DNA of 64,000 nucleotides from positions 893,028 to 957,027 of the forward strand of contig NZ_DF967972.1 in NCBI RefSeq assembly GCF_001050235.1, in the 5' to 3' direction. The position numbers were made by a program, and so were the translations under genes. The notes under the pieces are model-generated. The model searched no databases, had not been told where the DNA came from, and saw nothing but the letters and a program-made list of their open reading frames with translations. Origin of the DNA: Longilinea arvoryzae. GTDB lineage: Bacteria > Chloroflexota > Anaerolineae > Anaerolineales > Anaerolineaceae. This document shows, in pieces, positions 25,674-34,132 of this stretch (position 1 is its first letter; each line of letters starts with the position of its first letter).

Positions 25674-26620
25674 ACTGGTATGATCTTCCGGCGGTTTTCC
25701 GCTACCGAAACCAGGTACTGTACCTCGACAGTGCGCTGCGGCTGACGCATGGAAGTCCATTTAAATTGGCCGGCATGCTCACCCGCCTGCGCCCGACGAA
25801 CGAATTTTTTACCGCTGTCGCCCCGTCTTCGGATGGGACGACAGCGCTGATCGGCCAGGTCTTTTATCACGGCGGCGAGAAAAGCGCCCGTTTGAGTTAC
25901 CTTTTACCGCTGGGCCAATTCCCATCGCCGGCGCTGACCGCGCTGGTGGAAGCCCTGGCCTGGCAGGCCGGCGAGTGGGGCGCGTTTCACCTGCTGGCCG
26001 AGGTGGAGGAGCGCAGCCCGGCTTTCGAGGGGCTGCGCGCCGCCGGTTTTTCCACCTATGCCCGCCAGCGCGTTTGGCGCATCGATGCCCCGCTTCCGGA
26101 CCAGCCGGTTCCCAATCACTGGCACGCGGCCGCCGGCATCGATGAACATGCGGTCCGAAACCTGCACAATCTGGTGATACCGCCCCTGGTGCAGGCCGCT
26201 GAACCGTTGAATCTGCACCTTTCGCACGGCATGATCTTCCACCGGGGCGGTGAACTGGCCGCCTATGTGGAGGTGATCGGCGGGCCGAACGGCGTTTACC
26301 TGCGCCCGTTGATCCACCCGGACGTGGAAGAAACGCCCACATTGCTGACCAGCCTGATCACCCGGCTCCATCCGACGCCCAAGCGGCCTGTCTATGTGGC
26401 GGTGCGTTCCTACGAAGCCTGGCTGGAACCTCCGCTGGAAGATCTGGGGGCCAGTGTTGGACCGCGCCAGGCGCTGCTGGTGCGCCATCTGGCTGAAGCG
26501 CAGCATGCGATGCAGGCTATGCCGCGCTTGAACATTTTGGAAAATCGGGCTGAACCCGGCGCGCCCATCGCGCGCAATATCCAGTCCAACACCGATCCCG
26601 TGAAAATTCAGGAGCCTTGA
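25655..26620 (+). CDS. GNAT-fold-like protein of unknown function; start codon non-canonical or unclear
   Basis: The frame reads IRPLDWYDLPAVFRYRNQVL and then LDSALRLTHGSPFKL before the first ATG at 25775. The beginning has the (M)xIRPLxxxDLPxxxRxR pattern typical of acetyltransferase-like N-termini, so the gene almost certainly begins upstream of that ATG. No ATG, GTG or TTG lies in frame between the homologous start and 25766 (TTG). An ATC at 25655 has GGAG exactly 8 nt upstream and overlaps the end of pdxT by 19 nt. I therefore place the start there. The conventional alternatives are TTG 25766 or ATG 25775, giving 284 or 281 residues. Catalytic residues are not recognisable. It belongs to the pdxST transcript. 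Confidence 0.6.
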   Translation: MEIRPLDWYDLPAVFRYRNQVLYLDSALRLTHGSPFKLAGMLTRLRPTNEFFTAVAPSSDGTTALIGQVFYHGGEKSARLSYLLPLGQFPSPALTALVEALAWQAGEWGAFHLLAEVEERSPAFEGLRAAGFSTYARQRVWRIDAPLPDQPVPNHWHAAAGIDEHAVRNLHNLVIPPLVQAAEPLNLHLSHGMIFHRGGELAAYVEVIGGPNGVYLRPLIHPDVEETPTLLTSLITRLHPTPKRPVYVAVRSYEAWLEPPLEDLGASVGPRQALLVRHLAEAQHAMQAMPRLNILENRAEPGAPIARNIQSNTDPVKIQEP

Positions 26621-26628
26621 TCGAATTT

Positions 26629-28257
26629 ATGACTCAACGCAGAATAACAGATGATTTACACGCCCTTCTCGGCGTTTTGCCTGTGCCGATTGCCGAGGCC
26701 GTTGTTCGCGGTAATAACAGTGATAATTTACTGGAAATCATCCTTGACCTGGGCCGCAAGCCGATGGCGCGTTTTGTCGACAGCGAAATCGAGCTGCTGC
26801 CCGAAGAAGTGGCCCACGAGGATATCGATTATGTCGTCTCGCGCATCGGCGAAGTGGACGCCGACAATCGCGCGGGCCTGGAACGCACGCTGCACCGCAT
26901 TTCGGCCATTCGCAACCGCCGCGGGCATATCGTTGGCCTGACCTGCCGCGTTGGCCGGGCGGTCTACGGCACCATCGATATCATCCAGGATCTGCTGGAG
27001 ACGGGAAAGAGCATTTTGCTGCTGGGCAAACCCGGCATCGGCAAGACGACCATGCTGCGCGAAGCGGCCCGGATTCTGGCGGAAAGCAAACGCACCATCA
27101 TCGTCGACACCTCCAATGAAATTGGCGGCGACGGCGACGTGCCCCACCCGGCAGTCGGCCGGGCCCGGCGGATGCAGGTGGCCAAGCCCTCCCTGCAGCA
27201 TGAGGTGATGATCGAGGCGGTGGAAAACCATAACCCCGAGGTGATCGTCATCGATGAAATTGGGCGCGAGTTGGAAGCCGCTGCTGCGCGCACCATTGCC
27301 GAACGCGGCGTGCAGTTGGTGGCGACCGCGCACGGACGGACGCTCGAGAATCTGCTGCTCAACCCGACCCTCTCGGACCTGGTCGGCGGCATCGAATCGG
27401 TGACGCTCTCGGATGAAGAGGCCCGCCGGCGCGGCACACAGAAAACCGTGCTGGAACGCCGCTCGCCGCCCACCTTCGATGTGCTGGTTGAGATTCAGGA
27501 GCGCGATCGCCTGGCCGTCCATGCCGATGTGGCTGCAGCGGTGGATGCGCTCCTGCGCGGCTACCCGCTGGCGCCGGAGATTCGCGTGCGCGCTGCCAGC
27601 GGAGAAATTCAGATCGAAAAACCCGCGCCAACTCAGGCAGTTTCCCGCCAGGCACGTGGGGCCGGCCGCCGGGGTACGGCGGAAGCTTTTGGCGGGCCGC
27701 AGCGGGTGAGCGGTCCGGTCCGAACGACGCCGAATTATGCGGAGATGCGGGAGGAACCGGCCGAAGAAAACGCCGTCCAGGCTACCGCCGTGCATACCAT
27801 CCGTGTTTTCCCCTATGGCGTGGCCCGCAACCGCCTGATGCAGGCTGCCAAACGCCTGGGCGTGCCGGTGCTGGTGGTGCGCGAAGCGGAAGAGGCCGAT
27901 GTGGTGATGACCCTGCGCGCCTATTACCGCGCGCGCGAACAACCGATCGTTCAGGCCGAAGAGCGCGGTTTGCAAATCTACGCCTTGCGCGCCAACACCA
28001 TTGCCCAGATCGAACAATCGCTGGCGGCCTTGTTCAACCTGCCGGAGGAAAGCCCGCTGCCCGGCGACCTGGTTAGCGCGGCCAGCCAGACGCAAACTGC
28101 CATTCAGGCCGTCCTGGACGGGCAACGTTTCGTCGATCTACCGCCGGCGGTCGCTTCCATCCGGCGCATGCAGCATGAAATGGCCCGCCAGGCACAATTG
28201 GTCTCCCATTCATACGGCAAAGAACCCAACCGCCGCGTGCGGATTTTCCGCGATTAA
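26629..28257 (+). CDS. SpoIIIAA/Ycf45-like AAA ATPase with C-terminal R3H domain
   Basis: A 542-residue protein. The N-terminal part leads to an ATPase with Walker A LLLGKPGIGKTTMLREAAR (about residues 131-149), Walker B VIVIDEIGRELEAAAART, and ERGVQLVATAHGRTLENLLL. From about residue 385 a second fold begins (IRVFPYGVARNRLMQAAKRL, LRANTIAQIEQSL). The end, from about residue 500, is an R3H-like single-strand nucleic acid binding domain (LPPAVASIRRMQHEMARQAQ). Proteins of this build occur widely in Chloroflexota, cyanobacteria and plastids; their job is not settled. A TTG at 26617 overlapping the previous stop is an alternative start. It is followed by tmk. Confidence 0.88.
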   Translation: MTQRRITDDLHALLGVLPVPIAEAVVRGNNSDNLLEIILDLGRKPMARFVDSEIELLPEEVAHEDIDYVVSRIGEVDADNRAGLERTLHRISAIRNRRGHIVGLTCRVGRAVYGTIDIIQDLLETGKSILLLGKPGIGKTTMLREAARILAESKRTIIVDTSNEIGGDGDVPHPAVGRARRMQVAKPSLQHEVMIEAVENHNPEVIVIDEIGRELEAAAARTIAERGVQLVATAHGRTLENLLLNPTLSDLVGGIESVTLSDEEARRRGTQKTVLERRSPPTFDVLVEIQERDRLAVHADVAAAVDALLRGYPLAPEIRVRAASGEIQIEKPAPTQAVSRQARGAGRRGTAEAFGGPQRVSGPVRTTPNYAEMREEPAEENAVQATAVHTIRVFPYGVARNRLMQAAKRLGVPVLVVREAEEADVVMTLRAYYRAREQPIVQAEERGLQIYALRANTIAQIEQSLAALFNLPEESPLPGDLVSAASQTQTAIQAVLDGQRFVDLPPAVASIRRMQHEMARQAQLVSHSYGKEPNRRVRIFRD

Positions 28258-28287
28258 TTTTGAACGATATAGAGGCTCAAGCATCCC

Positions 28288-28923
28288 ATGTTCATCACTC
28301 TGGAAGGCCCCGAAGGCAGCGGAAAGACCAGCCAACTCCCCGATCTGGCCGCTTTTTTGCGTGAGGATGGCTGGAACGTGCTGACCACGCGCGAACCCGG
28401 CGGCACCGATATCGGCGACCAGGTGCGCCAGGTTCTCATGCGCATCGACAACACGGCCATGGATCCGCGCGCCGAAACGTTGCTGTTTCTGGCAGCCCGC
28501 GCCCAACTGGTGGCCCAGATCATCCGACCGGCATTGGCCGAGGACCGCGTGGTCATCTCGGACCGTTACGGAGATTCGACGATCGCCTACCAGGGTTACG
28601 GTCACAAGAACGATTTGAACACCATTCGCCAGATGCTGGCTTTTGCTACCGGCGGGTTGATCCCGGATTTGACCATCCTGATGGACGTGGATCCGGCCAT
28701 CGGGCTGCGCCGAAAAAAGAGCGAGGGCGAGTGGAACCGGATGGATGCCTACGAGCTGGAATTCCACCGCCGGGTTCGGGCCGGGTATCTGGAACTGGCG
28801 CGCGAAGATCCCAAACGCTGGGTGGTGTTGGATGCCAGCCAATCCCGTGAAATGGTACAATCGGCATTGCGCCAGGTGGTCCTGGCGCGGTTGACACCTC
28901 CTTCGGTAGCTCACAACGCGTAG
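28288..28923 (+). CDS. tmk: Thymidylate kinase (dTMP kinase)
   Basis: A 211-residue kinase converting dTMP to dTDP. The P-loop is FITLEGPEGSGKTSQLPDLA (residues 2-21). The DR(Y/H) motif is VVISDRYGDSTIAYQGYGH, preceded by TTREPGGTDIGDQVR. The LID region follows MDVDPAIGLRR. Length is normal. It stands 30 nt after the R3H ATPase gene and belongs to the same transcript. Confidence 0.96.
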   Translation: MFITLEGPEGSGKTSQLPDLAAFLREDGWNVLTTREPGGTDIGDQVRQVLMRIDNTAMDPRAETLLFLAARAQLVAQIIRPALAEDRVVISDRYGDSTIAYQGYGHKNDLNTIRQMLAFATGGLIPDLTILMDVDPAIGLRRKKSEGEWNRMDAYELEFHRRVRAGYLELAREDPKRWVVLDASQSREMVQSALRQVVLARLTPPSVAHNA

Positions 28924-28978
28924 AATACGGTTGGAAACCACCCCAGGACGATCTATTAGAGAGAAGAAGGAAGAACCC

Positions 28979-30265
28979 TTGAAACGCACATATTGGATTT
29001 CAGTATTGATGCTCGTCGCTGTGGCGCTCTCGGCCTGCGGCGCGCAAGCGACCCCCGCGGCAACGGCGACGGTAACTACAGCTCCCTCTCAGGCGGCAAC
29101 GGAAACCGGTGCTTCCATTACGCCCACGCCGACCGAAGTGGTCGACTGCAAGGTCGAATCCCTGTTCATCGACCAGACGGATAAGAATACGAATTTACCG
29201 CCGGTTTCCGATCAGGACTGGAAAATTGGCGCAGACGGCGCCAAAGTAGTCCTGATCGAGTACAGCGATTTTCAATGTCCATATTGCCAGCAGAGCTCGG
29301 ATGGACTGAAGAAGTTCGTCGAGGACCATGCCGGTGAGGTGCAACTGGTTTATCGTCCCTTCCCGCTGCCCAGCCATGACAAATCGCTCATCTCCGCTCA
29401 GGCGGCCGAAGCGGCCGGCCTGCAGGGCAAGTTCTGGGAAATGCACGCCATCCTCTTCAAAACCGCCACCTGGGAAACCTGGACGTCGATGTCGGTGGAT
29501 GATTTCAAGACCTGGATCGTCGATCAGGCCAAGACGATTGACGGCCTGAATGTCGATCAGTTCTCCAAGGATCTGGTCAGCGACGCCATCGTCAAGAAGG
29601 TAGCCGACGAACAGGCTGCGGCGAATACCCTTCAAATTCCGGGTACGCCTTCGTTGTACATTCTGATCGATGGAAAGGTCTATTTCACCCCCGCCGATCA
29701 GGTTCCCACCGATGCCAGCACGCTGCAGTTGATCCTGGATCTGTGGGGCTTCAAGGATAAGCAGTACACGGCCTGCCCGCCGACGGTGATCGATGCCAGC
29801 AAGAGCTACACGGCCACGTTGGATACCACCAAGGGCAAGATCGTCATCGAACTCTACCCTGATAAGGCTCCGCTGGCGGTGAACAGCTTTGTCTTCCTGG
29901 CGCGGGATGGCTGGTTCAATAACATCCCCTGGCACCGGGTGGTGGCCGACTTCGTGGCCCAATCTGGCGATCCGAGCGGCACCGGCGCAGGCGGCCCGGG
30001 ATACCTGTTCAAGAATGAAACCAACGACCTGAAGTTCGACGCCGCCGGCATGGTGGGCATGGCCAATTCGGGCGCCAACCGGAACGGCAGCCAGTTCTTC
30101 ATCACCCTGGCCGCGGCTCCCAACCTGGATGGCAGCTATACCGTTTTTGGAAAGGTGATCGAGGGCCTGGATGTCGTCAAGTCGTTGACTCTGCGCGATC
30201 CACAGAACGACGCCGTGCTGGCTGATCCGGACATGATCAACAGCGTGACCATCGAGGAAAAGTAG
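28979..30265 (+). CDS. Lipoprotein fusing a DsbA-like thioredoxin domain to a cyclophilin-type peptidyl-prolyl isomerase
   Basis: A 428-residue extracytoplasmic folding protein. The signal peptide MKRTYWISVLMLVAVALSAC ends in the lipobox Cys20. A Thr/Ala/Pro-rich linker follows. The thioredoxin-fold domain, about residues 75-260, has the active site SDFQCPYCQQ (Cys100, Cys103) and a cis-Pro loop IPGTPSLYIL. The cyclophilin domain occupies about 280-428, with VNSFVFLARDGWFNNIPWHR, NRNGSQFFITL and YTVFGKVIEGLDVV. A TTG at 28979 is chosen as start because it begins the signal peptide exactly and has AAGGA 8 nt upstream. It could act on both disulfides and prolines of secreted proteins. Confidence 0.9.
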   Translation: MKRTYWISVLMLVAVALSACGAQATPAATATVTTAPSQAATETGASITPTPTEVVDCKVESLFIDQTDKNTNLPPVSDQDWKIGADGAKVVLIEYSDFQCPYCQQSSDGLKKFVEDHAGEVQLVYRPFPLPSHDKSLISAQAAEAAGLQGKFWEMHAILFKTATWETWTSMSVDDFKTWIVDQAKTIDGLNVDQFSKDLVSDAIVKKVADEQAAANTLQIPGTPSLYILIDGKVYFTPADQVPTDASTLQLILDLWGFKDKQYTACPPTVIDASKSYTATLDTTKGKIVIELYPDKAPLAVNSFVFLARDGWFNNIPWHRVVADFVAQSGDPSGTGAGGPGYLFKNETNDLKFDAAGMVGMANSGANRNGSQFFITLAAAPNLDGSYTVFGKVIEGLDVVKSLTLRDPQNDAVLADPDMINSVTIEEK

Positions 30266-31467
30266 TGCCTTCGGAAAATCGTTTCAACTGGGGCTCATTC
30301 GGTCAGCTCCTCATCAGCCTGCTGGGAATTCTCTTCGGGCTGGGAGGAGCTGGCCTGCTGGCGCTTTTGGGGGTGATGCCGCTGATCGATGGTTCGACAG
30401 ACGGCCAGCAGATCACCAGTGTTTTGACGATGGCTTGGGGCGGATTATTGGTGGCTGCGATTTGCCTGCCTTCGGCAGTGCTGGCGGTGCGCAGCCTGAT
30501 GGGACACGCTCCATGGATGCGAGGCGGACGCCGCAGGCTGGTTTTTGCCAGCCTGCTTTTACTGTTGTGGCCGCTGGCGCTGGTCCTTGCCAACGCCACC
30601 GCCGGCAGTTCGCAGTCCTGGCTCTTTTTGCCGCCACTGCTGATCCTCGTGGTGGGCATCCCGGTCTTCTGGTTGACCAGCGCGGTTCGAAGCGGCTTGC
30701 CGCCTGAAAGCGCCCAACGTACCTGGGGTGTGGCCTCCTTTGGCCTGGTCATCGGCCCGCCGCTCAATCTGCTGATCCAGATTGCGGTGCTTTTGGTGGG
30801 CGTCGTTGGCTTCGGCGTCTACCTGGCGGGACAACCCGGGCTGCTGGGCGAATTGCAAACGTTGAGTCAATCCTTTAACTTGCAAAGCGACCCCAACCGG
30901 GTGCTCGATCAATTGCGCCCTTACCTGGAACAACCGGGTATTCTGACGCTGGGGATGCTGTTCATCTCCGGATTGGTGCCGTTGATCGAAGAATTGTTCA
31001 AACCGCTGGGCGTGTGGTTTTTAGCCGGCCGAAAATTGACCCCCGCAGCCGGTTTTGCAGCCGGCGCCTTGAGCGGCGGTATGTTTGCCCTGCTTGAAAG
31101 CCTGGGTTATCTGTCGAGCGCCTCGGCGGACGGTTTCATTACTTTCGCGCTGGCGCGCACCGGCACGATGTTGTTGCACGTCACCACTGCCGGACTGGTC
31201 GGCTGGGGGCTGGGCTCGGCGCTGGGAGAAAAACGATATCTGCGCCTGGGGTTGACCTATCTGGGCGCGGTCGTGTTGCACAGTCTCTGGAACACGGCCG
31301 GAATTCTACCCGCGCTGGTGGAAATTCCCTTTCTTACCGATCGATTACAGGGTCTGGCGACGGCTTCACCCTATTTCCTGGGCGGCCTGAGCCTGATCAT
31401 GGTTGTGATTTTAGTGGTATTGAACCGCCGTTTACGCGCGCCGGCTGTCGAAGGCGCGCGCATTTGA
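30265..31467 (+). CDS. PrsW-like intramembrane metalloprotease
   Basis: A 400-residue membrane protein with about nine to ten hydrophobic segments. Metal-site motifs are in the second half: VPLIEELFKPLGVWF (EExxK type, about residue 241), GFAAGALSGGMFALLESLGY with a Glu, MLLHVTTAGLVGWGLG and VLHSLWNTAGI with the two His. These are the PrsW family signatures; PrsW cleaves an anti-sigma factor in Bacillus. The GTG start at 30265 overlaps the previous TAG stop by 1 nt, so it is coupled to the folding lipoprotein gene. That suggests an envelope-stress context, which is inference. No sigma or anti-sigma gene is near. Confidence 0.85.
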   Translation: MPSENRFNWGSFGQLLISLLGILFGLGGAGLLALLGVMPLIDGSTDGQQITSVLTMAWGGLLVAAICLPSAVLAVRSLMGHAPWMRGGRRRLVFASLLLLLWPLALVLANATAGSSQSWLFLPPLLILVVGIPVFWLTSAVRSGLPPESAQRTWGVASFGLVIGPPLNLLIQIAVLLVGVVGFGVYLAGQPGLLGELQTLSQSFNLQSDPNRVLDQLRPYLEQPGILTLGMLFISGLVPLIEELFKPLGVWFLAGRKLTPAAGFAAGALSGGMFALLESLGYLSSASADGFITFALARTGTMLLHVTTAGLVGWGLGSALGEKRYLRLGLTYLGAVVLHSLWNTAGILPALVEIPFLTDRLQGLATASPYFLGGLSLIMVVILVVLNRRLRAPAVEGARI

Positions 31468-31494
31468 GTCTGATGACGGTTATGGAGTGAATGG

Positions 31495-32169
31495 ATGAAC
31501 CTGATTAGTTTGGGAATTGACTTTATTCTGCACATGGATCATTACCTTACCCAGATCATCAATTCGGTAGGGGGATGGACGTATCTGGTGCTGTTCGTGG
31601 TGATTTTTATCGAAACCGGGTTGGTTTTTACACCGTTTCTGCCGGGCGATTCACTGCTGTTCGCGGCCGGGGCGCTTTCCGCCCTGCCGGATAGCATTTT
31701 GCACGTGCAGTGGATGTACCTGCTGCTGGCGGCGGCTGCTGTGCTGGGCGATACGGCCAATTACTGGATTGGCCATTTCTTCGGCCGAAAACTGTTTGGC
31801 AACCGCTTCCTGAAGAAAGAATATCTGGACCGTACGCAGACCTTCTACGAGAAGCACGGCAACATCACCATTTTCCTGGCGCGCTTCATCCCCATCATCC
31901 GCACTTTCGCGCCCTTTGTCGCAGGGATCGGCAAGATGTCGTACGTCCATTTCATCACCTACAACATCTTCGGCGGCGTCCTGTGGACAGCGTTATTCAT
32001 CTTCGGCGGCTATTTCTTTGGCAATCTGCCGTTCGTGCAGGAGCATTTCTCGTTGATCGTGCTGGCCATCATCTTCATTTCCCTGCTGCCGGCCGTATAT
32101 GAGGTGCTCAAGGCGCGATCGGAGAAGAAACAAAAGGAACCACAACCCAAGCCCGAAATCGAGGCCTGA
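31495..32169 (+). CDS. DedA-family membrane protein
   Basis: A 224-residue membrane protein of usual length. Family motifs are FIETGLVFTPFLPGDSLLFA (about 41-60), AAAVLGDTANYWIGHFFGRK, TIFLARFIPIIRTFAPFVAG (with FxRFxPxxRT) and ITYNIFGGVLWTALFIFGGY. DedA proteins are thought to be lipid (undecaprenyl phosphate or phosphatidylethanolamine) flippases in the proton-driven VTT superfamily. The charged tail SEKKQKEPQPKPEIEA is not conserved. It is followed 143 nt later by plsC. Confidence 0.93.
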   Translation: MNLISLGIDFILHMDHYLTQIINSVGGWTYLVLFVVIFIETGLVFTPFLPGDSLLFAAGALSALPDSILHVQWMYLLLAAAAVLGDTANYWIGHFFGRKLFGNRFLKKEYLDRTQTFYEKHGNITIFLARFIPIIRTFAPFVAGIGKMSYVHFITYNIFGGVLWTALFIFGGYFFGNLPFVQEHFSLIVLAIIFISLLPAVYEVLKARSEKKQKEPQPKPEIEA

Positions 32170-32312
32170 TCGATCGAGCTTGACTTTCAAGAAGGTGGGC
32201 GTTGATATGCCTGCCTTCTTCGCTTTTAGAAGGTGGAGAGCAAATTGGCAGCCGGTTTCAGAATGCCGACCTTCGAGCCATCGAGTAAAATAGATTGCAT
32301 CGGAGTCGTTGG

Positions 32313-33002
32313 ATGAAAAAAGAGACTTTACGCAACACACTTCAATTCCTGTTTCGTCACCTGACGCGGCTGGAATATTACAATCTGGAAAATCTTCCAA
32401 CCAGCGGACCGATCATCCTGGCGACCAATCATCTCAGCCGGCTGGATATTCCGTTGTTGTTTATCAATCCGGTGCGCGCGGACGCCACTGCGTTGGTTAC
32501 CGATAAATATTTGCATTACCCGATTTTTCGCTGGTTCACCAAGACTGCCGGCGGCATCTGGTTGGATCGCGAGCACGCTGATTTCGCGGCCCTGTCCGCC
32601 TCCAGGGAGGTGCTGAACCAGGGCATGATGTTGGGCATCGCGCCGGAGGGCACGCGCAGCAAGACCAAGGAGCTGCTGGAGGGTAAGCCTGGCACGATCC
32701 TCATCGCGCTGCGCAGCGGCGCACCGATCGTGCCGACGGGTCTGTATGGAACCGAAGATTCGATGAGCCGCATCCTCACGCTGCAGCGTCCGCGGATCAT
32801 TGTCCGCATCGGCAAGCCGTTCCACGTTCCGCCGCTCGACCGTGAGAAACGCAGCGAACAACTCAAGTACTGGACGGACGAGCTGATGCTGCGCATCGCG
32901 GCCCTGCTGCCCGAGAAATATCACGGCTTCTACCGCGGTAACCCGCGCATCCAGGAGCTGCAGGCCGAGCAGGGCGAATTTTCCGGACCGGTGTTTCTGT
33001 AG
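32313..33002 (+). CDS. plsC: 1-acyl-sn-glycerol-3-phosphate acyltransferase (PlsC family)
   Basis: A 229-residue membrane-associated acyltransferase making phosphatidic acid. The catalytic motif I is ILATNHLSRLDIPLL (HX4D). Motif II/III is GIWLDREHADFAALSASREV, followed by GIAPEGTRSKT. Motif IV is GAPIVPTGLYGTE. The ATG at 32313 follows GGAG; an upstream TTG at 32295 is less likely. It is part of the run that ends with the methyltransferase-like gene. Acceptor specificity is not certain. Confidence 0.9.
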   Translation: MKKETLRNTLQFLFRHLTRLEYYNLENLPTSGPIILATNHLSRLDIPLLFINPVRADATALVTDKYLHYPIFRWFTKTAGGIWLDREHADFAALSASREVLNQGMMLGIAPEGTRSKTKELLEGKPGTILIALRSGAPIVPTGLYGTEDSMSRILTLQRPRIIVRIGKPFHVPPLDREKRSEQLKYWTDELMLRIAALLPEKYHGFYRGNPRIQELQAEQGEFSGPVFL

Positions 33003-33012
33003 ACATTCAGCC

Positions 33013-33669
33013 ATGCCATCCAGCGCCTTGATTCTCGTGACTGCTTGCGGATTGTATGGGGTGGTGCATTCACTGCTGGCCTCGCATACTGCCAAGCGCC
33101 TGGCCGAAGCGCGCTGGGGAGCGGCCGCCCGGCGCTGGTACCGCCTGGGGTTCAGCTTGCTGGCCGGCTTTTTGCTGCTGCTGCCGATCTTGTGGCTGGC
33201 CTGGAAACTACCCGACCGGGTGATCTATCGGATCCCTTTCCCGGCGTTGATCCTGAGCGGCCTGATTCAGTTGGGCGCGGCGCTGGCGCTGCTGGCAGGA
33301 TTGCTGCAGACCGGCGTAATGCGTTTCCTGGGGGTTGGTCAGGCGCTGCATCCGGAAACAGCCGGCCCATTGATCGCCGGGCGCAGGCCGCAGGAACTGG
33401 TGGTCGACGGCGTGTATCGCCGGGTGCGCCATCCGTTGTATACCTGCGGGCTGGTCATCATCTGGCTTTCGCCGGTCATGAGCTGGAACCTGCTGGCATT
33501 GAATGTTGGAATGACGGGCTATATTTTGATCGGCATCTACTTCGAGGAGCGCAAGCTGCTGGCGGAGTTTGGCGAGGCTTATGCTGAATACAAGCGCCGT
33601 ACGCCGGCGTTGATACCGGGGATGAAGAGGTTTCACCACAGAGACGCAGAGGACACAGAGAAGAAATAA
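33013..33669 (+). CDS. Isoprenylcysteine methyltransferase-like membrane protein (ICMT/NnrU-like)
   Basis: A 218-residue protein with about five membrane segments. The C-terminal part carries the ICMT signature: LVVDGVYRRVRHPLYTCGL (about 128-146), then FEERKLLAEFGEAYAEYKRR (about 177-196) and TPALIPG. These residues bind S-adenosylmethionine in this fold. The substrate is unknown. The last 14 or so residues and the stop codon are supplied by the dispersed repeat that begins at about 33630, so the original C-terminus has probably been replaced. The homologous gene at 61829 ends naturally with IPGLPI. Confidence 0.8.
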   Translation: MPSSALILVTACGLYGVVHSLLASHTAKRLAEARWGAAARRWYRLGFSLLAGFLLLLPILWLAWKLPDRVIYRIPFPALILSGLIQLGAALALLAGLLQTGVMRFLGVGQALHPETAGPLIAGRRPQELVVDGVYRRVRHPLYTCGLVIIWLSPVMSWNLLALNVGMTGYILIGIYFEERKLLAEFGEAYAEYKRRTPALIPGMKRFHHRDAEDTEKK

Positions 33670-34052
33670 AGAGGAAAAAGAGAAGAAGGGTTCACCACGG
33701 AGACACGGAGGACACGGAGAAGAAATAAAGAGGAAAAAGAGAAGAGGTTCTCACCACGAAAGTCGTGGAAAAAGATAAAGAGGAAAAAGAGAAGAAGGGT
33801 TCACCAGGAGAGCACGGAGAAGAAATTTACAGAAAAAAGAGAAGAGGTTCTCACCACGAAGGGCGTGGAAAAAGATAAAGAGGAAAAAGAGAAAAGAGGT
33901 TCACCACGGAGACACGGAGGACACGGAGAAGAGATAAAGAAGGAAGAACAAAAGAGAAAAGGTTTTCACCACGAAGAGCATGAGGAAAGATAAAGAAGAA
34001 AAACAAGATAAAAGAATGGTTCACCACGGAGTTCACCGAGAAGAAAAAAAAG
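33630..34052. repeat. Array of eight degenerate copies of a TTCACCACGGAG-type repeat
   Basis: Copies begin at about 33633, 33689, 33748, 33799, 33848, 33899, 33963 and 34020. Each starts TTCACCACGGAGACACGGAG or a shortened variant (for example TTCTCACCACGAAGG), followed by a purine-rich stretch such as AAATAAAGAGGAAAAAGAG. Copies are 43-65 nt apart and alternate between a full and a reduced form. Single copies occur at 41437, 57053, 57271 (inverted) and 60291. No gene lies in 33670-34132. There is no repeat-spacer regularity of a CRISPR array. Confidence 0.85.
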
Positions 34053-34056
34053 AATA

Positions 34057-34084
34057 TTGGAGTCTCCGAAGAAGGTTGTAGAAT
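34057..34084 (+). promoter_or_regulatory. Promoter upstream of the metallo-hydrolase gene
   Basis: TTGGAG (34057-34062), a 16-nt spacer and TAGAAT (34079-34084), just after the repeat array and 48 nt before the start codon. Confidence 0.45.
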
Positions 34085-34132
34085 ATTTTTAGCGATTGAA
34101 TGATCAACCGATTTCGATGGGAGGGATGATCG

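Noticed and set aside
28891-28926. Promoter TTGACA...TAGAAT before the folding lipoprotein gene
   Set aside because: The spacer is 24 nt, too long for a standard promoter, and the TTGACA lies inside tmk coding sequence.
33630-34052. CRISPR array
   Set aside because: Repeats are degenerate, differ in length and are separated by similar purine-rich sequence instead of unique spacers; no cas genes are near.
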